From positions 682,001-746,000 of the forward strand of contig NZ_OZ026472.1 of assembly GCF_964019805.1 (NCBI RefSeq): a DNA stretch of 64,000 nt, read 5' to 3'. Each line of letters starts with the position of its first letter. Positions within the stretch are counted from its first letter, which is position 1. The translations under genes and the position numbers were made by a program. Origin of the DNA: Candidatus Lariskella endosymbiont of Epinotia ramella (GTDB lineage: Bacteria; Pseudomonadota; Alphaproteobacteria; Rickettsiales; Midichloriaceae). Below, in pieces: positions 28,022 through 37,114 of the stretch. The notes below the pieces were generated by a model. That model had not been told where the DNA came from. It searched no databases and worked only from the letters and a program-made list of their open reading frames with translations.

Positions 28022-30292
28022 TCATAGATCTCTTGCAGCAGCAACAGCAGCCGCATCTAATATATCACCTGCTGTTGCACCTATTCTAACGATTTGCACT
28101 GATTCACCCAAACCACATAACACAGGACCTATCACTGTTGCCTCACCAAACTCTTCGAGTAATCTGTAAGATATATGCGCACTACCCAAGTCTGGTGTTA
28201 TCAAGATATTAGCAGGACCAGACAACCTACAGAATGGATATAACTTTAATAATTCACTATTAATTGCAACATTTGCAGCAAGATCACCATCATATTCAAA
28301 GTCTAAACCTTTTTCATCCATAATGGAAAGAGCTTCTTTAACCTTACTGACACATTTTCTATTAGGTTGACCAAATGTGGAAGATGATACAAATGCAACT
28401 CTTGGAATATGCCCTAGCTGTTTGACTGCTCTTGCAGCTTGTATTGCAATCTGTGCCATTTCCTTAGGAGTTGGCTCTTCATGTATTGCAATATCCGCTA
28501 TAAATATAACACGATCACCTTTTATCATCATAGCAAGAGCAAACAACATCTGGTCTGGAATTTTATCAGTCACAAGAAGTGTTTTATTGATGGATTCCAG
28601 ATACCCTTCTGTTAATCCTGCAACCATTGCATCTGCCTCTCTATGCTTTAGCATTTCAGTTGCAAAAACTGTGCTATCATTCATAAGCAATCTAACACAA
28701 TCATCATATGATAAGCCAGACCTTTGGAGCCTTGCATATAGGTCATCAGCATACAGTTTAGTGTTATGATGCTTTTTGGGGTCTATAATTAAAAAGTGAT
28801 CCGGAGCAATATCTGGATTAATGCTCAGTATTAATGGTTTTATTTTGTGCTCTTTTCCAACTAAAATTGCTTTACCATATTTATTAATCTGCCAATACAT
28901 AGCAGCTTTTATCATTTGCTCTTCCTCGCCATGTGCAAAGATTACACTCTGTGGCTTTTGCTGCAACGTCGCAAAAAAACGATTAATAATATCTGCACCT
29001 GGGTTAAGTCTAGCAGCAAGCTCTCTTTTATATTGATAAATATTATCTATTTGCTTCCTCGCAACACCTGTTTTCATTGCTGCCTCTGCGACAGCAGCAG
29101 AAACCTCTTGTATTAATCTTGAGTCGAATGGAGTTGGAATGATATAGCTATGGCCATACTTATGTTTCCTCCCAGGATATGCAGCCACAACTTCTTCAGA
29201 TACATCCTGCCTTGCAAGCGTTGCGATCGCATGCACAGCGGCTATTTTCATTTCCTCATTTATGGTAGTTGCTTGAGTATCAAGCGCTCCCCTGAAAATA
29301 TAAGGAAAACACATGACATTATTAACCTGATTATGATAGTCAGAGCGTCCAGTCGCTGTTATCGCATCCGGACATACACTAAAAACTTCTTCTGGTGTAA
29401 TCTCAGGGTCTGGATTAGCCATCGCAAAGACGATCGGCTTTTTACTCATGCTCAGTATCATCTCTTTTGTTACCGCATTCTTCACTGAAAGTCCCAAAAA
29501 TATATCCGCTCCAACAAGTGCTTCAGCTAAAGTTCTTGCATTCGTCACTTTATTTGCATGTTTTTCTTTCCATTGATTCATACCAGAAGTTCTGCCTTTA
29601 TATATAACACCTTGAGTATCACACATAATAACATTATCATCCTGCATGCCCATAGTCTTTAGCAGCTCTATACAAGCAATGGCTGCAGCCCCTGCCCCGT
29701 TCACAACAATTTTCATATCTTGAAAATTCCTGCCTGTAACATGCGCTGCATTCACAAGACCCGCAGCTGTAACTATTGCTGTGCCATGCTGATCATCGTG
29801 AAAAACTGGGACATCAACTAGCTCTTTTAGTTTTTGTTCAATAATAAAGCATTCTGGAGCTTTAATATCTTCAAGGTTTATCCCACCCCAGGTAAGTGCT
29901 ATATGCTTAACAACTTGTATAAAAGTTTCTGGATCCTGAGTATCAACTTCAATATCTATAGCATCTATATCAGCAAACCTTTTAAATAGTGCAGCTTTTC
30001 CTTCCATTACAGGCTTTGACGCCAGTGCACCAAGATTTCCAAGCCCAAGTACCGCCGTTCCATTTGTGATAACAGCTACAAAATTGCCTTTAGATGTGTA
30101 ATCAAAAGCAGAACCAGGATTATGCTGTATCTCTATGCAAGGCGCAGCAACTCCAGGCGAGTAAGCAAGAGAGAGATCCTTTTGCTTTTTAAGTGGTTTA
30201 TGTGCATACACAGAGAGCTTCCCCTTCTTAGAGCGAGAGTGAAATTCCAACGCTTCTTTTCCTATAGCAGAATGCTGTGATTTTATTGTCAT
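28022..30292 (-). CDS. maeB: NADP-dependent malic enzyme MaeB (malic/PTA fusion)
   Basis: 756-residue hybrid malic enzyme that decarboxylates malate to pyruvate, linking host-derived dicarboxylates to acetyl-CoA and NADPH supply. The malic domain (about 1-430) shows [16 protein letters not shown], the catalytic Lys region [28 protein letters not shown], the substrate/metal site [20 protein letters not shown] and the Rossmann [20 protein letters not shown]. The C-terminal 320 residues form the phosphotransacetylase-like regulatory domain ([40 protein letters not shown]). Length is standard. ATG at 30292. Confidence 0.95.
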   Translation of the reverse strand: MTIKSQHSAIGKEALEFHSRSKKGKLSVYAHKPLKKQKDLSLAYSPGVAAPCIEIQHNPGSAFDYTSKGNFVAVITNGTAVLGLGNLGALASKPVMEGKAALFKRFADIDAIDIEVDTQDPETFIQVVKHIALTWGGINLEDIKAPECFIIEQKLKELVDVPVFHDDQHGTAIVTAAGLVNAAHVTGRNFQDMKIVVNGAGAAAIACIELLKTMGMQDDNVIMCDTQGVIYKGRTSGMNQWKEKHANKVTNARTLAEALVGADIFLGLSVKNAVTKEMILSMSKKPIVFAMANPDPEITPEEVFSVCPDAITATGRSDYHNQVNNVMCFPYIFRGALDTQATTINEEMKIAAVHAIATLARQDVSEEVVAAYPGRKHKYGHSYIIPTPFDSRLIQEVSAAVAEAAMKTGVARKQIDNIYQYKRELAARLNPGADIINRFFATLQQKPQSVIFAHGEEEQMIKAAMYWQINKYGKAILVGKEHKIKPLILSINPDIAPDHFLIIDPKKHHNTKLYADDLYARLQRSGLSYDDCVRLLMNDSTVFATEMLKHREADAMVAGLTEGYLESINKTLLVTDKIPDQMLFALAMMIKGDRVIFIADIAIHEEPTPKEMAQIAIQAARAVKQLGHIPRVAFVSSSTFGQPNRKCVSKVKEALSIMDEKGLDFEYDGDLAANVAINSELLKLYPFCRLSGPANILITPDLGSAHISYRLLEEFGEATVIGPVLCGLGESVQIVRIGATAGDILDAAAVAAARDL

Positions 30293-30841
30293 GCAGATTA
30301 TTCCTGATGAATATTATTTATTATTTGCAAAAAGAGCAATTGCTCGCTTAAAATTACGAGTTGAAGTTGAAAATTCGCACTAAAAATGCTCACCTATATT
30401 TTGAAACAAGCAGGCACGGTCATGAAACACACTAGCCAACATTCATACACATATATAATCAACATTTACAATATCATGACTCTAAGCATAGCTTCCTCTC
30501 TTCTAGGACAAGCTTATTTATATATATTACTATGATATTAATGAATAACTGTTGTTTTATAAGCTATATAAGTTAACAAAAACTCATAATGAAGAAAAAC
30601 ACCACTAAATGTTGCAAATTAACTTCCTGCAGCCTATTTTTAAGCTTTATACGTGCATAAATACACTATTTGAGTATATTAATTCGCAAAATAGTTTACA
30701 AGAAAAATATCCTACTTTAAGTGTGCTACACATCAGATTTTATGACGCATCGCAGCAAAATGAGTATATCTCTACATGCCAACACCTTATAATTCATTTA
30801 TTTCAGAATAGTCAAGAAAGGTTTTTACATAATTTCGTAAT
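30293..30841. other. Intergenic region, nothing recognised
   Basis: Upstream of maeB, A+T-rich. A frame of 111 codons starting at 30609 runs into the family B repeat at 30842 and is not protein-like. The maeB promoter must lie here but is not identifiable. Confidence 0.4.
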
Positions 30842-30950
30842 GTATATACTCATCATACTTTTCAACATTGTAGTCTTTAAAATGCTTATTATAATTTTAT
30901 GTATACATACATCTTTAGTCTTCCCGGCTCTTTTTAAAATCTAACTTCAT
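30842..30950 (-). repeat. Family B interspersed repeat, copy 4
   Basis: Reverse orientation: ATGAAGTTAGATTTTAAAAA and GAGCCGGGAAGA at one end, TTGAAAAGTATGATGAGTAT at the other. It directly adjoins the target duplication of the miniature element at 30952. Confidence 0.65.
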
Positions 30951-30951
30951 T

Positions 30952-31102
30952 AGACATCTTGCAGAAGCTATGTGTGAGGAGTAAGTGGTAGTAGCCTTGA
31001 GACGCGCAAAGTAGGCGTGTATTCTAAATATACATAACGACCTTTAGCATTGAAGGCGACTCAAACCAGTCGCTCTAAGAAATTGAGTTATGCAAGAGGT
31101 CT
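30952..31102 (+). mobile_element. Miniature element with ISL2-type IS ends (MITE G)
   Basis: 151 bp bounded by ATT on both sides. Right end AGTTATGCAAGAGGTCT matches the terminal repeat of the 898-bp IS (GGTTATGCAAGAGGTCT) at 16 of 17 positions; the left end AGACATCTTGCAGAAGC is a slightly decayed version. The interior has no transposase sequence and a central quasi-palindrome GTGTATTCTAAATATAC. A non-autonomous passenger of the resident IS transposase is the natural reading. Confidence 0.75.
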
Positions 31103-31136
31103 ATTGAAAAATTTTTCATTTATCAGAGTAGTACAA

Positions 31137-31601
31137 TTATTTTTTATGATAAGGGTGCTTATTGAGTATGGTATATGCTCTGTATAGCTGCTCACAAAGC
31201 AATAAAGGCACAAGCTTATGAGCAAAAGTCATTTGACCAAGTGAAAGTACGAAATTCGCTTTACTAATCACTTTACTTGAATGGCCGAAAGCACCTCCTA
31301 TGCAAAAAGAGATGCGTTGATTTCTTAATGCAAATGTGGATGAGATATAAGATGCAAATTCCTCACTATTCATTGTCGCACCCCTCTCATCTAGAGCTAT
31401 CAAATAACTATCTGGATTAACTTTGAGCAATAAAGCATCTCCCTCATGTAGTTTCTGCTGCGAGCTTGAGCTAGTTTTGATTTTTAAATCAATTTGTACA
31501 CGACTAATTTTCCAACGTATCCTCTTTATATACTCATCTTCTAAACCAATTATTGCTGTAGAATTATTCTTGCCAATCGTATAAATAATTATCTCTTGCA
31601 C
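31137..31601 (-). CDS. rlmH: 23S rRNA (pseudouridine(1915)-N3)-methyltransferase RlmH
   Basis: SPOUT methyltransferase acting on Psi1915 of 23S rRNA in the 70S ribosome. SAM-knot landmarks are LIALDERGATMNSEEFASYI, ISFCIGGAFG and LSLGQMTFAHKLVPLLLCEQ. The C-terminus ends in the invariant-like HPYHK. The start is taken as GTG 31601, because AAAGG lies about eight bases upstream and the resulting 154 residues equal the usual family length (about 155). The open frame goes 18 codons further through a perfect palindrome, which is unlikely to be coding. Confidence 0.9.
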   Translation of the reverse strand: MQEIIIYTIGKNNSTAIIGLEDEYIKRIRWKISRVQIDLKIKTSSSSQQKLHEGDALLLKVNPDSYLIALDERGATMNSEEFASYISSTFALRNQRISFCIGGAFGHSSKVISKANFVLSLGQMTFAHKLVPLLLCEQLYRAYTILNKHPYHKK

Positions 31602-31644
31602 CGATATACCTTTAGGTAAATGAAAAATTTGTATTTGATTGATT

Positions 31645-31674
31645 ATGTATTGCACTGCCAGCAGTGCAATACAT
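31645..31674. promoter_or_regulatory. Perfect 14-bp inverted repeat upstream of rlmH
   Basis: ATGTATTGCACTGC, two bases, then GCAGTGCAATACAT: arms 31645-31658 and 31661-31674, no mismatch. It lies 43 bases before the chosen rlmH start. It could be an operator for a dimeric regulator or, as RNA, a stable stem in the leader. No T-run follows on either strand, so a classical terminator is less likely. Confidence 0.55.
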
Positions 31675-31680
31675 GAATTT

Positions 31681-31760
31681 AGACTTTAAAAAGGAGCCAG
31701 AAAGAATGTGGATATGCATTTTAAAGACACCAATTTTGAAAAGTATTACTTAGTATATAC
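31681..31760 (+). repeat. Family B interspersed repeat, copy 5
   Basis: AGACTTTAAAAAGGAGCCAG at the start and CAATTTTGAAAAGTATTACT near the end. The following 240 bases up to virB4 (31761-32003) show nothing recognisable. Confidence 0.6.
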
Positions 31761-32003
31761 GTAAATAATATGTTCACAGCTTGAGAATTTTTGCTAACCT
31801 TTTATAGTTGATGTAAGAATGTTTTGCTAGATTTTTATAATCTCCGAATATACGCAGCTATTTTTCTGCGTAATACATCACGAGTGTTTTTACGTTACTC
31901 TCCATCAGTAATGCCAATGCAAAAAATAGCTGGAGTTTATATGCTATTCACTTCAAATGAGTTTATGAAACAAGTCTTACCAATTAGTATCGTGTAATAA
32001 AAA

Positions 32004-34316
32004 ATGTCTGCAAATAAAGAACAGAAATATACCAACCCTGATATAAGTTCATTAATCCCAGTTGTGTCACACTATGATAGCGTGACACTTATGACAAGAA
32101 CTGGTGATTTAATAAAAACGATTAGTGTCAGTGGTTTTGAAAACAATGATGAATTATTTGGTAGGAATGAGTTAAGCGAAGTATTTCGAAATTCATTGAA
32201 AATGCATATTAAAAGCGCAGAATACGCCGTATATATTCATATAATGAATAATACACGCAATATAATTCTTGAATCATCATTCAAATCAGAATCTGTATCT
32301 CAAATAGAGCAAACCTGGAATAAGATAAATAAATGGAGCTCTCAGGATATTAGTATGATGTATATTACGATAGTCTCAAGAGGAATGCATGAATCTGCTT
32401 TCAACCCTAAAACCGCAATAAGAAGTTTATCGTTTAGATCACTTAAAGCAGCATACTACAATAATCTCGCGAGGCGAAACGAAGAGCTAAGTGGCGTGGT
32501 TTCAGGTTTGATAAAAGATATTGGAAGGTTTGGCGCAAAATTGCTCAATATGCGAAAAACTGAGAAAGGCTATGTTTCGGAACCTCTTTCATTTATTAAT
32601 AAGCTTCTGCATCTTAAAGAAAATGATATATTTCCAAGTACTTATAATCTTGCATCACAAATATCAGACTTAAATATAGACTATTTTTTCAGCTCTCTTC
32701 AATTCACAGATTATGACTCCAAAGCTAATGAAAAGAGCGATATATGGGCCGCAGTATATACAATAAAAGTACCATGTAAGCTTGATCATGAGGAATGTAT
32801 TAAACTACTAGACTTTGAAGGTAAGTATATCATATCAGAAGTCGCAGTTTTTGCTCCTGCGCATATTGCACTTAAGAACGCAAAATACCAGAAAAAAGTT
32901 ACTGATATCAGTAAGGATGAAGACATAGCAACACTAACTGGTGTCGCAGAATTAATGAATAACAATACACTTGCACCAACAGATTTCTGTGAGCGTCAGA
33001 TAACTATTACGATATATGAATATGAACAAGAGCTATTTTTTACAAGAACCAAGGAGATCACACGCCTTGCACAGGAAATTGGCCTAATCATGGTAAGAGA
33101 GGATTTTAATTGTCCTAAATGTTTTTTCTCTCAAATACCGGGAAATTTTCGATACATAACTAGGAAACAATACACTTCCGGCAGAAATATAGGTTTCTTC
33201 TCATCGATTGCAGAGAAGAAAAATGGCAGTTACCACGGCAGCAAATGGGGAGATCCAATATCAATATTTAAAACAGTTTATAATACTGCTTATTATTTCA
33301 ATTTTCATGATGTATTAAATGATCCAAACAATGGCAATACAATAGTCTTTGGAGAAAAAGATTCTATAAAGAATAAGCTTATTAGATTTTTAATTGCTCA
33401 GGCTATGAGGATTAACCCAAAGATTATAAATATTTCTATCAATTCAGATGATAAAAAATTTTTAGAGAGTATCGGAGCTAAAACATTCAATATAGGATCT
33501 TTAGATAGTGATAATAAGCAGCTAATATTTGACTTATTAGATTTGCAAAATTTCGAAAATGATATTGAACTTTTCTCAAAAGTTTTAGCTAATATGATAC
33601 TTGGGCATAATGAAAAGCTTCACAACAAGTATGATAACAAAATTATTGACGTTGCTGAAAAAATGCAGCAGCTTCAAACTACACAAGATAAGATAAACCT
33701 TTTATTAGAACTAGCAGTTGGTGATCATGAAAATGACCTACTAGAAGCTGTGAAAACATTTCTAGAAAAATTCAATAAGTTATGCACAGCTCAATGTGAT
33801 ATCTCTACTATAATATCAAATCAAATTTGTAACATAGATTTTGGAGAACATACAGAGAGTTCAGACAACCTGCATATTATCTCCAATGCTATAGCTATAT
33901 TACTAATGCGTATTATAAAACTCCTTGATGGCAACCCAACCATAATAGTATTTAACGAATTTGATATGCTATATAACAATAAAATTATGGAAAAATACCT
34001 TAAACCTTTGCTGAAATTTATTGCTGAAAAAAATGCCATCGTTTTACTAGGATCAAAATATAATGAAAAGTTATACGCTGCACCCTTTTTTAAAAGCAGT
34101 TTAGATTGCTTCGCAAGCCTGCTATTCACAGGACATAGAGCAGCCGATAACCTAGCTAGAAAATCATTTAAGCTGACGCATGATGAGCTTTATTCGATAA
34201 AGAGTAGTGGAAACAAAAAGAATTTGGTACTCTTGAAACAACAGACTGATACCTTAAGCGTTAGGTTTGAATTTAACAACATTGCATCATTGTTAGAAAG
34301 CGGCAACTCATTATGA
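32004..34316 (+). CDS. virB4: VirB4-like type IV secretion protein with degenerate ATPase motifs
   Basis: 770 residues collinear with VirB4/CagE. The N-terminal domain is followed by the highly conserved stretch CERQITITIYEYEQELFFTR, GLIMVREDFNCPKCFFSQIP, GNFRYITRKQYTSGRNIGFF and WGDPISIFKTVYNTAYYFNF. Where VirB4 has a Walker A GPxGSGKT, this protein has GEKDSIKN (residues 450-457): the first Gly and the Lys remain, the second Gly and Thr are lost. The Walker B site reads IIVFNEFDML with Asn651 instead of Asp. It is therefore probably a non-hydrolysing second VirB4, as described for Rickettsiales VirB4 paralogues. It overlaps the next gene by four bases (ATGA), indicating a coupled pair. Confidence 0.85.
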   Translation: MSANKEQKYTNPDISSLIPVVSHYDSVTLMTRTGDLIKTISVSGFENNDELFGRNELSEVFRNSLKMHIKSAEYAVYIHIMNNTRNIILESSFKSESVSQIEQTWNKINKWSSQDISMMYITIVSRGMHESAFNPKTAIRSLSFRSLKAAYYNNLARRNEELSGVVSGLIKDIGRFGAKLLNMRKTEKGYVSEPLSFINKLLHLKENDIFPSTYNLASQISDLNIDYFFSSLQFTDYDSKANEKSDIWAAVYTIKVPCKLDHEECIKLLDFEGKYIISEVAVFAPAHIALKNAKYQKKVTDISKDEDIATLTGVAELMNNNTLAPTDFCERQITITIYEYEQELFFTRTKEITRLAQEIGLIMVREDFNCPKCFFSQIPGNFRYITRKQYTSGRNIGFFSSIAEKKNGSYHGSKWGDPISIFKTVYNTAYYFNFHDVLNDPNNGNTIVFGEKDSIKNKLIRFLIAQAMRINPKIINISINSDDKKFLESIGAKTFNIGSLDSDNKQLIFDLLDLQNFENDIELFSKVLANMILGHNEKLHNKYDNKIIDVAEKMQQLQTTQDKINLLLELAVGDHENDLLEAVKTFLEKFNKLCTAQCDISTIISNQICNIDFGEHTESSDNLHIISNAIAILLMRIIKLLDGNPTIIVFNEFDMLYNNKIMEKYLKPLLKFIAEKNAIVLLGSKYNEKLYAAPFFKSSLDCFASLLFTGHRAADNLARKSFKLTHDELYSIKSSGNKKNLVLLKQQTDTLSVRFEFNNIASLLESGNSL

Positions 34317-36853
34317 ATGTGACATCTAATTTGTTATTTTATATATCAGAAGTAGCATATTTTGCTAAACATATAGCAGTTAACAGATTTAGTGGTGTTC
34401 TCTTTTATTTTCTACTTTCGTTTTTTGTTTCTCAAATAACGTTTGCGCATGATCTCCTTTGCAAAAATTGGTTGAATGGAAAAGAAGACCCGAGTAATGA
34501 GAATCAATCCTTGGATAGTCAAGGTGTGAAAGGGGTTTGTAAAGATTTCTTTCCAACATTTGGTGAGAGGGAAAAGTTAGAAAGAAGCAATACAGATCCA
34601 TTTGAAGCAAGATATGTTGTTACGAGGCAATATTGTTGGGCTAGATTTATTTTTGATAGTGAGCTAAGATGCGGCGCTCCAAGAATGGTGGGGTTTTTTC
34701 AGTTCTCCTGGGACCCACCTGCTTATACTCTCTGGGGAGACACAAAGACAGGCTCTGTCGGAATAGAAAGTACGAAGGATTGCTCTTCAGATAAGAATGA
34801 TATTAACATATACGGTATCTTTAATAAAGCAAGAGTGTGTAGCTTTGGCCCTGGAGCTGAGTACGCACACGGTGGAAAAAATAATACAAATAGAACTAAG
34901 GTATGCGCATACTATGTTTCTTCTTTTGGTGGAATAATAGGTCGTGGATCTTTTGAAAACGGTCTAATTGGTTGTGTTGATGCTCCATTAATGCCAGGTC
35001 CTCCAACATTTAACAGTGTATTATCACCATCTTCTGAACCATATGTTGATACATCAATCAGCATCAAGGAATTAATAGCGCTTGGAAGCTCTTTTGAGCA
35101 ACCAGTTATAAGAATGATGACAACTAGGAATAGTACGCAAATAGGAGAAAAAACATCTGACAACATATTAATTAAGTATAAGTTTGATGGTGATACCTCA
35201 GATGGTGGAACGCCTTCCATTCCTCAATGCGCTTCATTTCCTGACTTATCAACCCTTAAATACTGTGCAAAGGTAGCTCCAGATCAACCTGGCAAAGTAT
35301 GTGCATGCGCTGAGCCTGACTGCAAAGATAATGTGTTTTTAGGGTGTGTCCCGAGGCCTACTCCTGCGCAATCAAATGTTGCAATTGTTCCAGAGTATAT
35401 AGCAGATAGCGACGATTTAGAGAATCTATATCCAGCCATTAACTTGATATTCGCAAGAGCTCACGGCAGCATCCCTATTATGAGAGATCAAGATAACAGT
35501 GAAGTATATCAAGGAAAGGATGGCAATTTTTATAAGCTTGATTCAAATGGCACACAAACACAAAATCAAGCAAACCCTTACCCGAATCCCAAACAACCAT
35601 TTAAATATGATAGATTACCGCTATCTAAAGAAGATTCTCCAATCATAATAAGAGAATATTATAAAAAACAGTTTGAAGAGAAAAATCCAGATGGCTCAAG
35701 TGTCATAAATGAGCTGCTTTCTCGTGATGAAAAAGGATTATATGGGATGCAGTTCAACGTAATAATTCCGAAATTTGATAGTGAAGGTGAAGTAGAAAAA
35801 ATTAAAGTTTTAACCGCTCAAGCTAGAAGTCAGGAAGGAGGGGATAAGTGCACTGTGTGTACTACTGAATCCCCTGACTCTGATTATCCAGAGTATATTG
35901 TTCCATCTGGTATACGCGACGTTAGTCTTTGCTGCTCACCTTCTATTCCTCCAAAAGATCAATTGAACAAGTGCATTGTACCCAACTATTCCACTCAAAC
36001 ATGTATTGATAAATCAGGGACGCTGCCAGAAAGAGATCAAGATGCTGAGAGAGCGGTATGTCCTGGTATATACGGTGGTGTAGAAGGTGATACTGTTGAT
36101 AAGATTTGCCTTGTAAATCAGTCAGACAACTGGGATGAAGCAATGCCAAAGCCGCTCTGCGTTCTAATACCACAGAAATGCGACGCAATTAATTCTCCGA
36201 CTGAAAGCAGTGGTTATACCACTTGGGCAGTAGCAGACAAGGGAGAAGTGCAAACTGGAGCGTGTGATGCTGAATACGGCGTAGTTGAGCAAATGGAGAT
36301 CGCTTTTAAAATTAAAGATGGAACACTTTCTTCAACCGAAGCAATAAAGGCACAAGAGGAATTTGTCAAATTTCGTGATGCATATGAAAGCGCTAAAGGA
36401 AAAGCTAAGTTAGAAAATCGCAATGTACAGCCTGGCGAACTTCCGCAAACACAGTACTTAACTATAACGCAAAATACCCTGAAACCTCAGCGCACTTGCA
36501 AAGGCTCTATATTTAGTCAAGTTACTAACCCTTGTGTTTATACAAATGGCTGTCCTTCTATTACTAAAGCAGCTCCTATTACCGGAAATACAACATGGGC
36601 AGATAGCTCTTCTGCTTACAAACAAAACAAAGGAAAATATACACAAGATCCAAGTTCTGGAATCGGAACAAATCAAACCTCTGTTACAAGCACCTGCAAA
36701 GAGCCATATCCTGAGAAGTCAAGTACATCAGACCCAACTAGAATATGCACTACACGCTATCAAGGCGATGCAGGAAGTGGAACATTGATTAACCAGTTTT
36801 GGAGAAAAGCTGATAATATATGCAAAAAGAAAACACCAGATTCTCAAGATTAA
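34313..36853 (+). CDS. Large exported cysteine-rich protein paired with VirB4-like gene
   Basis: 846 residues translated from an ATG overlapping the virB4 stop. A hydrophobic export signal lies at about residues 28-45 (GVLFYFLLSFFVSQITFA); no other membrane helix is evident. About 31 Cys are spread in pairs (KVCACAEPDC, DKCTVCTT, LCCSPS, NPCVYTNGC), suggesting a disulfide-bonded periplasmic or surface protein. Recognisable phrases include QYCWARFIFDSELRCGAPRM and LIGCVDAPLMPGPPTF. The latter recalls, from memory only, the exported part of rickettsial VirB6 proteins. A TraN-like cysteine-rich role is another possibility. Function unknown; coupling to VirB4 implies a T4SS-linked job. Confidence 0.6.
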   Translation: MNVTSNLLFYISEVAYFAKHIAVNRFSGVLFYFLLSFFVSQITFAHDLLCKNWLNGKEDPSNENQSLDSQGVKGVCKDFFPTFGEREKLERSNTDPFEARYVVTRQYCWARFIFDSELRCGAPRMVGFFQFSWDPPAYTLWGDTKTGSVGIESTKDCSSDKNDINIYGIFNKARVCSFGPGAEYAHGGKNNTNRTKVCAYYVSSFGGIIGRGSFENGLIGCVDAPLMPGPPTFNSVLSPSSEPYVDTSISIKELIALGSSFEQPVIRMMTTRNSTQIGEKTSDNILIKYKFDGDTSDGGTPSIPQCASFPDLSTLKYCAKVAPDQPGKVCACAEPDCKDNVFLGCVPRPTPAQSNVAIVPEYIADSDDLENLYPAINLIFARAHGSIPIMRDQDNSEVYQGKDGNFYKLDSNGTQTQNQANPYPNPKQPFKYDRLPLSKEDSPIIIREYYKKQFEEKNPDGSSVINELLSRDEKGLYGMQFNVIIPKFDSEGEVEKIKVLTAQARSQEGGDKCTVCTTESPDSDYPEYIVPSGIRDVSLCCSPSIPPKDQLNKCIVPNYSTQTCIDKSGTLPERDQDAERAVCPGIYGGVEGDTVDKICLVNQSDNWDEAMPKPLCVLIPQKCDAINSPTESSGYTTWAVADKGEVQTGACDAEYGVVEQMEIAFKIKDGTLSSTEAIKAQEEFVKFRDAYESAKGKAKLENRNVQPGELPQTQYLTITQNTLKPQRTCKGSIFSQVTNPCVYTNGCPSITKAAPITGNTTWADSSSAYKQNKGKYTQDPSSGIGTNQTSVTSTCKEPYPEKSSTSDPTRICTTRYQGDAGSGTLINQFWRKADNICKKKTPDSQD

Positions 36854-36894
36854 TGCGCTTCGCTCATATCAAAATCCACGCGAAAACAATATAT

Positions 36895-37068
36895 AGTACG
36901 CGCGCCAAAAGTTTCAGAGGCTGTATGAAATGGCGCTCTGAGCGTCAAAATAGCGCTTTAAATGCTTTAAATCCGCAAGGAAATGTTATAAACTTACGGA
37001 TTTTTTTGAAAGTAGATTTATAGCATAGTGCCACTAATATATCCGAAAATTAGCACTGGAGCCTCAGC
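36895..37068 (+). repeat. Family A element, copy 5 (right end missing)
   Basis: Starts AGTACGCGCGCCAAAAGTTT, with the hairpin ATCCGCAAG/CTTACGGAT and a shortened loop. It then continues through ACTAATATATCCGAAAATTA and stops before the right end. It lies 42 bases after the cysteine-rich gene and fills the space to the converging symporter gene. Confidence 0.7.
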
Positions 37069-37114
37069 TTCATTTGTTTTGCATTGTAATAGTAACCGAT
37101 TTTCACACTGCACT

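Noticed and set aside
27753-28025. 90-codon minus-strand frame upstream of ispA
   Set aside because: It runs through the family F repeat; similar frames in other F copies are broken by stops.
30609-30944. 111-codon plus-strand frame upstream of rlmH
   Set aside because: Its 3' third is the reverse of a family B repeat, and the rest is A+T-rich low-information sequence.
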